A stretch of 64,000 nt of DNA from Onthophagus taurus (Eukaryota; Arthropoda; Insecta; Coleoptera; Scarabaeidae), in the NCBI RefSeq assembly GCF_036711975.1, contig NC_091967.1, forward strand, positions 13,950,001 to 14,014,000, in the 5' to 3' direction. The translations under genes and the position numbers were made by a program. The notes beneath the pieces were generated by a model that saw nothing but the letters and a program-made list of their open reading frames with translations, had not been told where the DNA came from and ran no database searches. Shown here piece by piece: positions 39,120-49,277 of this stretch. Position 1 is the stretch's first letter. Each line of letters starts with the position of its first letter.

Positions 39120-39625
39120 CATTTGCGATGGCCAAACATAGGATTGGACTGTAGGCTGAAGAGAAACTTCGCCTACTGTGGACTAGTTCTCCTGGAATGA
39201 AACACGCTAAATTGTTTATTAACATCTCTACTATCAAACCCGGAAATATTTTAGGACTTACTCGTGCCAGCATTAAAATTCTAATGAGTGTCTTTACTGG
39301 GCACTGCCGATTAAAGACACACCTCAACTTATCGGGCTTAGCCGACGATGTTGAATGCTGACTATGTGCGGAGGACGAGGAGACCGTTGAGCATGTTTTA
39401 TGCCACTGCCCTGCTGTTAATCGTATCAGATTCTCGTTGTTTGGGTTGCAGTTTATTTCTCCAAGGATCTGAATTACTTTTCACCGAAGAAGACATTAAG
39501 GTTCGTTAAGAGCAATGGACTGCATGGTGAAATTTGATATTATCTATCGGGGTATAATAGATCTTTAAGGTCGTGGTCCAAAGTTGGTTGGTCCTCTCAC
39601 CCGACATATAATTTATGTACCTAAT
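39120..39625 (+). mobile_element. Non-LTR retroelement C-terminus (RNase H tail)
   Basis: Plus-strand text has LMSVFTGHCRLKTHL followed by the zinc-knuckle-like LCAEDEETVEHVLCHCPAV, typical of the end of jockey-like ORF2. It ends near a short TAATG repeat at about 39620, as expected for a 3' terminus. Stops inside show decay. Confidence 0.75.
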
Positions 39626-40142
39626 GTAATGTAATGCCTATATTTCCACTAAAATATACCCACAGATGTGTAAGAGTATATTTACTACTTAATTGTACAA
39701 ATTCTAAGGTTAAAATGTTTACTGTAATTATGGTATTTTAAAATTATCCCTATTTAGTTTGTGGTGCTATTTATTAATGAAAAATGATACGTTCACGACA
39801 TAAACAAAATTATTAATTATACTATGAAATATGTAAGGATTGCCAGACAATAAGTAAAGTATCCTTGAAGAATCGACTATAAATATGACTAAACGACCAT
39901 AAAATTAATTTATTCAAACGTTATCTATATTTAATTGTTAAGAATATGTAGATTCATTACATTTAATTCAAAAAACTGTTATTACACTACAACCATTATG
40001 CAATGAGGACTTAGAACTCGTGTGAAATAACCTAACCTAAAAAGTTTGTTTAATAAGTTTATAAACGTGTAGGTATCTTACAAAATATCGTGATATTGCA
40101 CAATTTAATTTTCATTCTCAATGAAAACATCACGAAGCAAAG

Positions 40143-41264
40143 ATGAAAAGCCTACGTAACATTCTGAAACCCAACAATTTTCAATTTTTAAATCAAAGAA
40201 GTATATCATCTGCTAAAAGGCAAGTTCAAGAAATTCGAATACCTGTTCCTGCTGGTTACATAGCTGGTAAATGGTGGGGTCCACAAGATAAAAGACCAAT
40301 ACTCACTTTTCATGGATGGCAAGTAAGTATTTTTATAAATAATAAAAGAATAATAAAATAAATTTATCTCATTATTTAGGATAATTCAGGAAGTTTTGAC
40401 CGTTTGGTTCCTCATTTACCAGAAGATATTCCAATTTTAGCTATAGATTCCCCTGGGCATGGATTTTCTTATAAACTCCCCCCTGGAATGGCTTACCACA
40501 ATATTGATGCAACAATCATTACTAAGCAAATAAAAGATTATTTTGGATGGGAAAAAATCAGTTTAATGGGTCATTCTTTAGGAGCTATACTTTCCTATAC
40601 GTACGGTTATTTATTCCCAAAAGATATAGATTTCATCGTATGCATAGATGGCTTACATCCATTAGTAAATCCTAAAAAATTGGATAGAGTTAGTCAAAGC
40701 ATCGAAGAGCAAATCAAATACGATGCTTTAAACAGTTCCAAAGAAGAACCCCCAAGTTATTCAATCCAAGAAATGGCAGAAAGAATGCATAAAGCCACTG
40801 CAAAATCAGTGGATGTTTCTACTGCAAAATATATTTTATACCGAAACATTGCTCCATCAAAAAAGAATCCAGGAAAATTTTATTTTAATCGCGACGCACG
40901 TTTAAAAGTGGGCCCACTTCAGGTTCATGACACCGCAGAAATGATTAGAGTTGCTGAAAAAGTTATTTTTCCCCTTCACGTTACGAAAGCGGATAAAAGC
41001 CCGTTTTTCGGTAACCAAAGCCTTTTTCAGGAAATAAACGCCGTATTAAAAAAATGTAATAAGAATTACGAATTTCGTAATGTACCTGGAGTTCATCACG
41101 GTCATCTTAACGACCCTGAATGCGTTTCTGGCTTAATTACAAACTTTATTCGTAAACATGATCAATTTGATCGTTCTACGGGAGGGTTAAAAGATGAAAT
41201 GAAAGTTGATGAAAGCATATATCCTATGTTTAAGTATAAAAAAGAGATTTTAGGTGAATTATAG
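40143..41264 (+). CDS. Serhl: Alpha/beta hydrolase, serine hydrolase-like (SERHL/kraken type), copy B
   Basis: Two coding exons (40143-40322, 40380-41264) joined in phase 0 encode 354 residues. Motifs are HGWQDN across the junction, IDSPGHGFSY, the nucleophile elbow GHSLGA, and PGVHHGHLN with the probable catalytic histidine. The first 28 residues are basic and Ser/Asn-rich without acidic residues, which would suit a mitochondrial presequence (inference). It shares intron position and most motifs with copy A at 1006-2101 but lies on the other strand. Differences include GHSLGA against GHSMGG and IDGLHPL against IDRLYPL, so substrate preference may have split. The next gene begins about 540 bp downstream on the same strand. 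Confidence 0.87.
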
Positions 41265-41802
41265 TTAATTTGTATTTTATCGCGAAATTATAGGGCAATT
41301 TATAAATTTAGATATATTTTTTTATATAAATTAAATCAAAAATTTTATATATTGACGTTGACAGACGTATGTACAATGTTATAAAAAACTTTTCGTTTAT
41401 ACTTTAATTAAAAATTTTAATGTTATTAGATAATTTACACATTTGTTATTTATTATTTCAATAAAAGTTATGTTATATTGCGAGTGTACATAATAAATTT
41501 ATATATGTATATATAAATAGTTCATATCAACTCCTTATTTTAGGATACGTTCAAGAATTGATTTTAACTATTTTGTTATTATTCTGCATACTAATAATAT
41601 CTTATAAAAACTTTTTTACAATTTTTTTTAACTATTTTGCAATAATAACATTATTTATTTATTAAAAATAAATATTTTATCCAATTTTAAAAGAAATTAA
41701 CTATTTTTTGTGTTCGCCGTAAGATGGCAGCAGCGTTGATTTGTTTCGAAAATAAAAGATAAACGAGCAGTTGTAGTTTGCATAATTATAAATTTTGCAA
41801 AA
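41265..41802. other. Short intergenic region
   Basis: A 3' untranslated region for hydrolase B and the upstream region of the coiled-coil gene. Very A+T-rich; an AATAAA-type signal is present near 41460. Nothing else is seen. Confidence 0.5.
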
Positions 41803-44800
41803 ATGGATTTAAATAAACTAGAAAATGAATTCGAAAAGATTGTTGGTTCTTCATGCGAATCAACAAGTGCACAAGAACGAATTATATTGACTCAGCGAGC
41901 AATAGGAAAATGTAAAAAAATTATACCTTATAAAGTTCTAAAATAACCACTAATTCTTGTTTTCTAGACTACAAAACTGAACATGAATTACTTAAGAAAG
42001 AAAATGATCAAATTGATGAGCAAATGGCTAAAGACGGAAAACAAATAGAAGAAACGGAAAAAAAAATTCAAGAAGTGAAAGAAATAAAAGATCAGTAAGT
42101 TGAATTAATTTTCAATCTAAAAATATCTCACTCGTAATTCTTAAACAGACTCATTTCTGCTATGTCAACACTTTCAACGGCAACAATACATTTATTGGCA
42201 CGAAAAAATGAAGTACAAGAAGACGTAATAAAGTGGGAAAATAAAATCAACAAAACTGCTGAAATAATGGAGAATTTTATAAAAAAAGAAACCGCAAAAC
42301 GAGAAGAGGGAAATGATATTTACAAACAAGTTATTAAAAAACGCAATAACATAACAGCATTACAAATTGAACGAGCCGTTTTAGAAAAACGGATTGAAGT
42401 ACAACAACGACAAATTAAACAGCAAAAAGAAATAAACTGTTTGTTATTCCGCAACGAAATTGTTGAATTTGTGAAATCGGTTACCACCCACAATCGAATA
42501 ATTCAATTAAATAAAGATATAGCTAAGATGAAATTGAATTTGAACGAAATGAGCGTCAAGTTCAATCAGTTATCTTTGAATAAGTTATCAACCTTTAAAG
42601 TATGTGAAATACCTTTGTGCTTAAAAAAATTTATTTTCTTTTTTTTTTCTGTAGGTAAGATCTGTTTTTGCCACAAGTTTTCAACAAACAGCTTTAAACA
42701 ATAGAGGGAATACCTTAAAATCAGTAGATAAAACAACTAAGACCATAAAAGGTCAAGGTAAGATTTAACGTGTTCTTTAATAAAGAGTACAGTGTGTTAA
42801 TTAATTATTTTATCCAACGTCATCATTGCAAGTATGCAACCAATATCACAATGTAATACGGAAATCACGTATACTGTGATATTGGTTGCATACTTGCAAT
42901 GATGTCGTAGGGTACGATAATTAATTAACACATTGTATAACAAGAAATATAACTAGAAACTTTGCATAGCACCTCCATGTTATGTGGTCCCTGGTAATCA
43001 TATTGACATATCCCAAACAAAAAAAACGAGTTTTGCACAAAACTAGAATAGCTTGATGACTATCGCTATTCTTGATTCTTCTTGATGATCATCAAGTCTT
43101 CTACGCCAGAAAAAAAGAGCGTAGGATCGATGAAAGAGATTTGGGAATAAATCTGACTATTTAACCAATTTATTTTAAGAGGTAGAGCTAAGTACCTCAT
43201 TGAATTGGACACAAGGATTATGGGCGAGGTGTTTAGAATAGCATCATTTCCAACCTCAATCACGTTTTGTCTTTTGTAAAGAGTGGAACGGATGATCTAT
43301 TCCTTCTACAAGTTCATTTGAGGGGATTTCTGCTAGTGAGATCTGTCAGCTTTTTGCTAAATTCTTTTCTTCTGTATTTCTTACTCCTAGCCCTATTCTA
43401 ACATAACTACTCTTGGTAGTGATTGTAATGAGTATTTGGGTTGAACGGGGTAGAGGAGGAATTCAGTAAGCTTAATAAAATAGTTGGAGCTGATAGTGTA
43501 CTCTTCGATTCTAGTTAACTCTTGTTTTCTTGCGTCAACTACTCTTCCCCTAAATATTCTATTTAACAAATCTCTTTATTGTGCTGTTTTCCAGCAGTTT
43601 GGAAGCAGGCTTACGTTCTTCCTATCTTTAAATCGGGGGAGCGTGGAACTGTTTCCAATTATCGTCCAATTTCAATCTTACCAGTATTTGGCAAAATTTT
43701 TGAGAAAATATTGCATACTCGATTTTTCTTTGCTATTAGGGCTGAAACCGATCATGGCCTTCTGTTGTCCAAGCTGCAGAATTTTGCTCTAGTGAAGTTT
43801 CTAGTTTCTTTTCTAATAATATCGTCTATGAAAGCTCCTGAATATATAAAGAAAATTTCTTTTTTTTTTTCTAGAAAATAGCTTAAAAGTTGTAAAACCC
43901 GAAACTACAATTATTTCAAAGCAGCCTAACGTAAGATTTTTCTCAAAATTAATTTCTTGTATTAAAAAATATTTCTCATTATTTCTTTAGAAAACCACTT
44001 CAAGTACATTAAAAATACAACCACCAAAAACTCTTTTGTCCAGCACGGATCACGGTAAAAATTTATTTTTATACTTGATATCAGAATAAAACAATATATT
44101 TTTTTATACCAAAGAAGATAATGATAGAAAAGAGTTTCAACAAAGATCCGATGAGCGTAAAAGAAAATATTTGCATTTAATGTCCACTTCATTTGATGAT
44201 TTGGCGAAGAATTACCAAGAGAATACCGAAACAAACATAAAAGAAACCCCTAAAACTAACGTTGAAAAGGAGAACTCTCAAAAAAGAGTTATTAAAAAAA
44301 TCGAAAAGAAACCTAGCAAAGAGGAAAATATTACGATATCTTCGAAAAATTCATCGAAGAAGATTAAATTGATTGACAATGTAAAAATTCAACAATCACC
44401 GCCAGTTGAAGGTCTATTTCTCATTCCAAAATCTATTGAAGGACGTAAACCGAAAAAGGTATCGTTTGCTGAAAGAAAAACTCAAGAAGAGGTACCTTTA
44501 ACTGACGATACTAATCATAATCATAATAATTCGGTTATAAGCGGAAATGAAAGTAATCAAAGTTTTACGTTTTCAAATACTGAAGAAAGGGAAATTTCAA
44601 AATTCTTTAAAAACCCTGAAGGAGACAGATCAGTTTGGGAAGATGAAGATAATTATGAAGTGAATAATGAAGTTAATTATTCCTTTTTGACATCTCAATA
44701 TAATACCACAAAAAGTAAGTATTTACAACAATTACAACGATTGTATTTAAATGAGTTATAATTTAAAACTGTTTTGTTTATAGCACCTACAGACAATACT

Positions 44801-44981
44801 AATAATGACTCAACTGCGCAAGGTTTGATTATTTCACTTATACATTTCTTTTTTATACTCTATTTATTGCCTCTTTTTAGACAATTTCTTTTTAACACCA
44901 AGCGATAATGGGAACATGTTGGGTTTTGATTTTGGAATGGGGAATCAACAAGCATCTAGTAACCCATTTTCACTCTTTTAA
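41803..44981 (+). CDS. Coiled-coil protein with disordered Phe/Asn-rich tail, family uncertain
   Basis: Nine exons (41803-41911, 41968-42094, 42149-42599, 42655-42757, 43875-43930, 43991-44054, 44115-44714, 44784-44822, 44881-44981) keep one frame and give 549 residues. Residues about 1-230 are charged and heptad-like with few prolines or glycines, indicating a long coiled coil; the rest is Lys/Ser/Asn-rich and probably disordered. The C-terminus carries FFKNPEGD and ends with Phe-containing blocks (MLGFDFGMG, NPFSLF). I do not recognise it with confidence. Length, layout and these end motifs recall SIX6OS1, a synaptonemal-complex central-element protein, but that is a weak recollection-based link. 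Exon 7 has tandem AAGAAG acceptors (one-residue choice). Intron 4 holds a foldback element and retroelement debris. Confidence 0.8.
42793..42932. repeat. Near-perfect 140-bp foldback element
   Basis: Arms of 58 bp, 42793-42850 and 42875-42932, both ending TGTGTTAATTAATTAT and meeting at CCAATATCACA, differ at only a few positions around a 24-base centre. It lies in intron 4 of the coiled-coil gene and is non-coding; a MITE of unknown family is likely. Confidence 0.85.
43260..43810 (+). mobile_element. Non-LTR reverse-transcriptase fragment in an intron
   Basis: Same strand as the host gene. Text includes FPAVWKQAYVLPIFKSGERG followed by VSNYRPISILPVFGKIFEKI, the RT motifs 0-1 of jockey/I-like elements, preceded by a broken linker with VEEEFSKLNKIVGADSV. 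Stops and missing downstream domains show it is dead. Confidence 0.8.
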
Positions 44982-45357
44982 AACCTTATAGGTTCATTTG
45001 TTATTAAATATTTTGTTAAGTTAATAATTTATTCAAATTATTATTATTAACCGTTATTTCGTTAAGTTTCTATTAAAAAATCAAGCTGGTTTCAATAATA
45101 ATAAAAACGAAAATTTAATAAAATATTTATTTCTTATTGTTGTCAAAATCTACAACAGATGCTATTTAAAAAAATTACAACAAAATAAATAGCTTAAATA
45201 ACAGATTCTTTTAAAGATAGATTTTTAAAATACAACTCATATGTATTTAATTTCTCCTCCTCCAAGGTAGTGTTATGAAACAAAAAAATATGTATGATTT
45301 TTAAAATTACTTTTGTGTATGGTTATTGAATTGGGAATGTCACGTTATTGTTTTCGT
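44982..45357. other. Convergent 3' interval
   Basis: 376 bp between the stop codons of the coiled-coil gene (plus) and loj (minus), holding both 3' untranslated regions; A+T-rich, with AATAAA-like signals. Nothing else is seen. Confidence 0.5.
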
Positions 45358-48300
45358 TTAAATCCTACTCCTACTGTACCCAGTCTTGACTTCAAACAGT
45401 TTGCGGACAAAGAACACTTGAATTGTCGTCGCCGCTACGATGAGAATAATATGCGCCATCGATACACGGAAAACGTAAGTGTTGTTACTCTCTAATAAAT
45501 TAAAATCCCACGCTTCTCTTCCTCTGGCATGGTATTGATATTGGAGCATTTCATTTATATTTTGCTCGACACTTATAATAGCGGACTAAAATAAAATTAA
45601 GGTTTAAAATTATTTACTTATAGATGTTTCAAAAGTAATGTGCTAAACTGGAGCAATATTTAAGCTGGAAAAATTATTGTGTAAATGTTTGTTAAAAAAA
45701 TGTTTTAGATAACATCTTAATGGTAAAACTTTTGGCAATGGCATTTTAGGATTTCCACAACTACACTATGTAATGAATTAAAAATTAATATGGATAAGTT
45801 ATTTAATTAAGGTGAACCTCGGTCAATTTTCAATCAGTGTTGCTGATTCTGAAGACTCTTTGAAAATTTAAACAATTTATCATGTTTTGGAGTTATTGGT
45901 CTTCTACCTTACTACTGCGGGAAGTACAGTCATTTCCCAAGGAATCTTATTAATCCCATTAAGGCCCACTTTTACCACCTCTTGATAAATTTATGCGATA
46001 GATAAACTGGCGCTCTTAGCTAATGAAAGCGCTTACAAGTACTGTAACCTTTAGATAGTTTATCAGGAGGATGGTAAAAGTGAACCTAAAAGACAAACAT
46101 AATAATATTCTGTTATAGGATGGAGCAGGTGCAGTTTAAGAAAATTGAATCTAGTATTGAAAATTGAAGAAATATCTGGATGTAATCTTAAACAAAGATT
46201 AAGGTATAATTCTCATTTACGATGTAGAACCAAGAAAGCAGCAAGCATTGCTAATAGGAGCTATAAGTCCGCAGGCTTTCAAAAGAGGATTTTGACAGGA
46301 CACTTAAAAGTTTTGGAAACAGGTGATCTGAAGATGTTGCGAAACTGATGATGAGACGGTACCTCATATTGTTTATGATTCTTTGTATTGTATCAAAAAA
46401 TATGCTCTTCTAGTATATTATAGTAACGTTTATTAGGTTGGCTTTCTAACCATGAATGGGCGGCAGCTAGTAAAGATAGTCCACAAAGTAGGGGATATAG
46501 GCGATAAGAATCATTATAAATGGTTTATGGAAAAATCCCTGAAACTGCATCATATCGTGATCGCCAACCTATTAGCCAAAGCATGGTAGTTGTGACTAAA
46601 TTTAAAAATCATGGGTTCGTATGAGATAGATCTCTCGAAGTTTGGCCGACCAAATGTTTCAGGGGAGGTTCAACAAAACTAGTCATAACTCGTATTTTTC
46701 ATAAACCATTAATAACGATTATATACGGACATACTGATTAAACGCAGAAATTGTATGTTCAATCACTGACGTCTTTGACTTTTCTAAGTAGCGCTGTAAA
46801 AGTGGAACAAGTCGAGGTCATAACCAAACTGTACAAGCGATTACGAAGAATATTTTATTGATAACACGTCTTGAGATTAAGACAATCATGTAAGAATAGG
46901 CCACATTCTTGAGAGGGTGCAGTAAATCTAATGAAAGATACTGAAAAGGATATACAGAAAGTAACTTTGCTGCAATAACTCTTTGATGGTCAAGATTAAC
47001 AGGATGGGTACAAAATGGTGAAAATTGAAGGAAGCTTTTCTTATGCAGTTCGAAAAAACGAACCAGAAAGACTCTGTTTGTGAACTTATTACCTCGGCAG
47101 CTCGGATATTACAGAATTGTTTTGGAAGGTTGTTTCATATTATTATACAAAATGGATTAATCAGTATTTTGCTTTCTGCGCCTGTTTGAGTTCAATAATT
47201 ACAATATGTTTATTGTTGAAAAAGCAACGTAAAAAGAAGGAAAACGAGTATGGGGCCTAACAATGGGAGCCTTGGGTAACAAATCGTAATATTTTGGGAA
47301 TTAAAAATCATTTATTGAAAGAACTGAAAAGAAGACCCAAAACATTAAGAGAATTGTTTCATCAACTTCTCATCCATTCTTAAATGGATGAGAAGAGCTT
47401 TTATTTCTTGGCGTCTAAAGTATACAAATTGATTTCACAGAAAAATACTCATTTGGGAAACAGTATAAGCGTGAAAGATCGCTTTATTGTAACACTTAGA
47501 TTCTTAGCAGCTGATGAATCTTATCTAAGTCTTTAGCTTATCCATTGATTTTCTTCCTTATATCTGTTGCTGTACAACTTTCAACAATATCACAAATAGC
47601 CTCAGCAATCAATTGATAAACAAGTAAACGTTTGTTTCTGTATTAATTAGCGCTTCATACTCGGAAATTAATGATTTTTTGGTTGACATTTTGGTTCAAA
47701 ATATCGACATATGATCATATTTATACTATTACAATATTTGGTACACTACACTGTAATATTTTTCATCAAATATATATGATAATAGATCTATGACATAGAA
47801 CCATGATAGTGTAATACCAGCCTAACAATAAGAGTTGATGAAAAAAAAGTAAGAAATAGAAATGATTAGAATGTTTTTATTACAGATTATATTAATAGTT
47901 TTCTGGACAATGCTTCCAGATACTATCTGTATTGTATAGTTCTGCATTTAGGAAAACAAACTTTGGAAGGATTATTCCCATGTGAGAAAATAATTGATCT
48001 GTTTTACAGCATAAATTATATTGTAGCTTGTGACAAGTAATAAATAAGCCAAATTTGTTTTTTGAAAGAAATACGTTTTATATATTATATATTGTGTTAT
48101 ATATTTTTTGAAAAATGTCTTCTTGTCTTTATTTGATACTAGAACTGAACTAGCAAATGGTAAGACTAATATTATTATTGATTACAATACAAGTAAGCAT
48201 GGAACATATTAAATTACACAACAAATTTAATTATTTTTAATTGTAGATAAAAATGAGAAGATTGATTTAGAAATATTGTCAAAATAATTTCAGTTTAGCA

Positions 48301-48886
48301 CACTACTTAAACAACCATTAAGTTTTTAATAATACTTGTACTTACAGTGAAATTAGCAATATTCATATCAATAGATTCCAATTCCTTAGCATAAGATTCC
48401 CACATATCATATCGAACGACGGTAATATACAAGTTAACCAATTTGTCAGCAAATCTAGAAAACTGGTTATCAATGCAAACGGAATAATAACCACCGGTAG
48501 ATCTATCATCTTGATATTCACTGTTGGGCTTCCATTGATAAGGATGAACTATTTTACCCGATGGATGTCTTACAGCAAAACCAGCCATACCATCACCTCC
48601 TCTTACAACCTATATTTTAAAAAATCGTTTACTTACATGTTTGCTTACAATATTTTTACGTTTTTATTTTACTTACTTGAAAGCTCACGTAAAATGTGGC
48701 CCCTGGGTTAACATATTGAAAGTAGCAGTCTTCTTTACCCGGTTCTACGTGGACTTTATAGTCCATGGCGACAGCTGGTAAATTTTCATACCAAGGGACG
48801 GTGGCCACTTGGGCCCCGTTTTCATTGATAATTAATAATAAAAACACTAAACATAATAATATAAAGCTGGATAACGTGGCATTCAT
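45358..48886 (-). CDS. loj: p24/TMED cargo receptor logjam
   Basis: Three exons (48886-48677, 48609-48346, 45585-45358) encode 233 residues. A hydrophobic signal peptide (about 1-25) is followed by a GOLD domain with two cysteines (KEDCYFQY and YYSVCIDNQF), a short coiled coil and a transmembrane helix (AHIILIVAATTIQVFF). The cytosolic tail FFVRKLFEVKTG... carries the FF signal for COPII but no C-terminal KK retrieval signal. p24 proteins cycle between ER and Golgi and sort cargo; fly loj is required for oviposition. The GGDGMAGFAVR and CIDNQFSRFADKLVN blocks point to the loj/TMED6-like branch. Intron 2 (2.76 kb) contains most of the repeats; the final exon lies far from the rest and is easily missed. 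Confidence 0.92.
45958..46091. mobile_element. MITE with termini AGGCCCACTTTTACCACCTC
   Basis: The left end AGGCCCACTTTTACCACCTC then TTGATAAA is matched by the right end read backwards, AGGTTCACTTTTACCATCCT then CCTGATAAA. About 134 bp, non-coding, in loj intron 2. A one-ended copy is at 9546. Confidence 0.7.
46140..46420 (+). mobile_element. Probable non-LTR retroelement RNase H tail
   Basis: Reads ILTGHLKVLE, then after a frame change DDETVPHIVYDSLYC, comparable with the TGHCRL and DEETVEHVLCHC blocks at 39.3-39.4 kb. Short and degraded. Confidence 0.45.
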
Positions 48887-49277
48887 GTTGTATACATTTG
48901 CGCAACTGGTTGCCGGTCAAGAAGTGAAAGTTACAAATAAGGAGAAAGAGAATTGATATTCAGGCAGAATAAAATTGACCAATACTAAATGAACACATAA
49001 TTATTGTTTAAACGCTTTATTTTGATTACAACGAATTTTATTTTTATTTTAACAAATACTCTCTTTTTAAACTTTAATTACTTATTAATCATTTTTGTTT
49101 AATTTAATTGAAAATCATAAAAATTTGATATAAACTAATTATGCATTTTATTCAAGAAATGATTAAATCGTTCAAAAACATTAATCTGTAAAGGTTATGT
49201 TTACTGTTTAGAGTGAAAATTGACAATTGAGGTTAGGTGCACGTGCTTTAATTTTTACTGTACTTATTAAAAGAACA
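48887..49277. promoter_or_regulatory. Divergent promoter interval of loj and CTU2
   Basis: 391 bp between start codons of head-to-head genes. A+T-rich, with a short GC-richer patch near 49230; no TATA box is evident. Confidence 0.55.

Larger units (their letters stand above)
34145..40142. other. Transposon graveyard between Verprolin and hydrolase B
   Basis: Six kilobases without an intact gene. Verprolin's 3' untranslated region should occupy the left part. Recognised pieces are a non-LTR fragment (35270-35610), an inverted-repeat element (36106-36222), a Tigger relic (38690-39090) and a retroelement RNase H tail (39120-39625). Open frames at 35772-36074 have no domain I can name. 36240-38690 is A+T-rich with long T and A runs and no clear content. 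Confidence 0.6.
45586..48345. other. loj intron 2
   Basis: Contains the inverted-repeat element at 45958-46091 and a retroelement fragment at 46140-46420. From 46450 to 48345 I see only unassigned A+T-rich sequence with scattered short frames. Confidence 0.5.
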
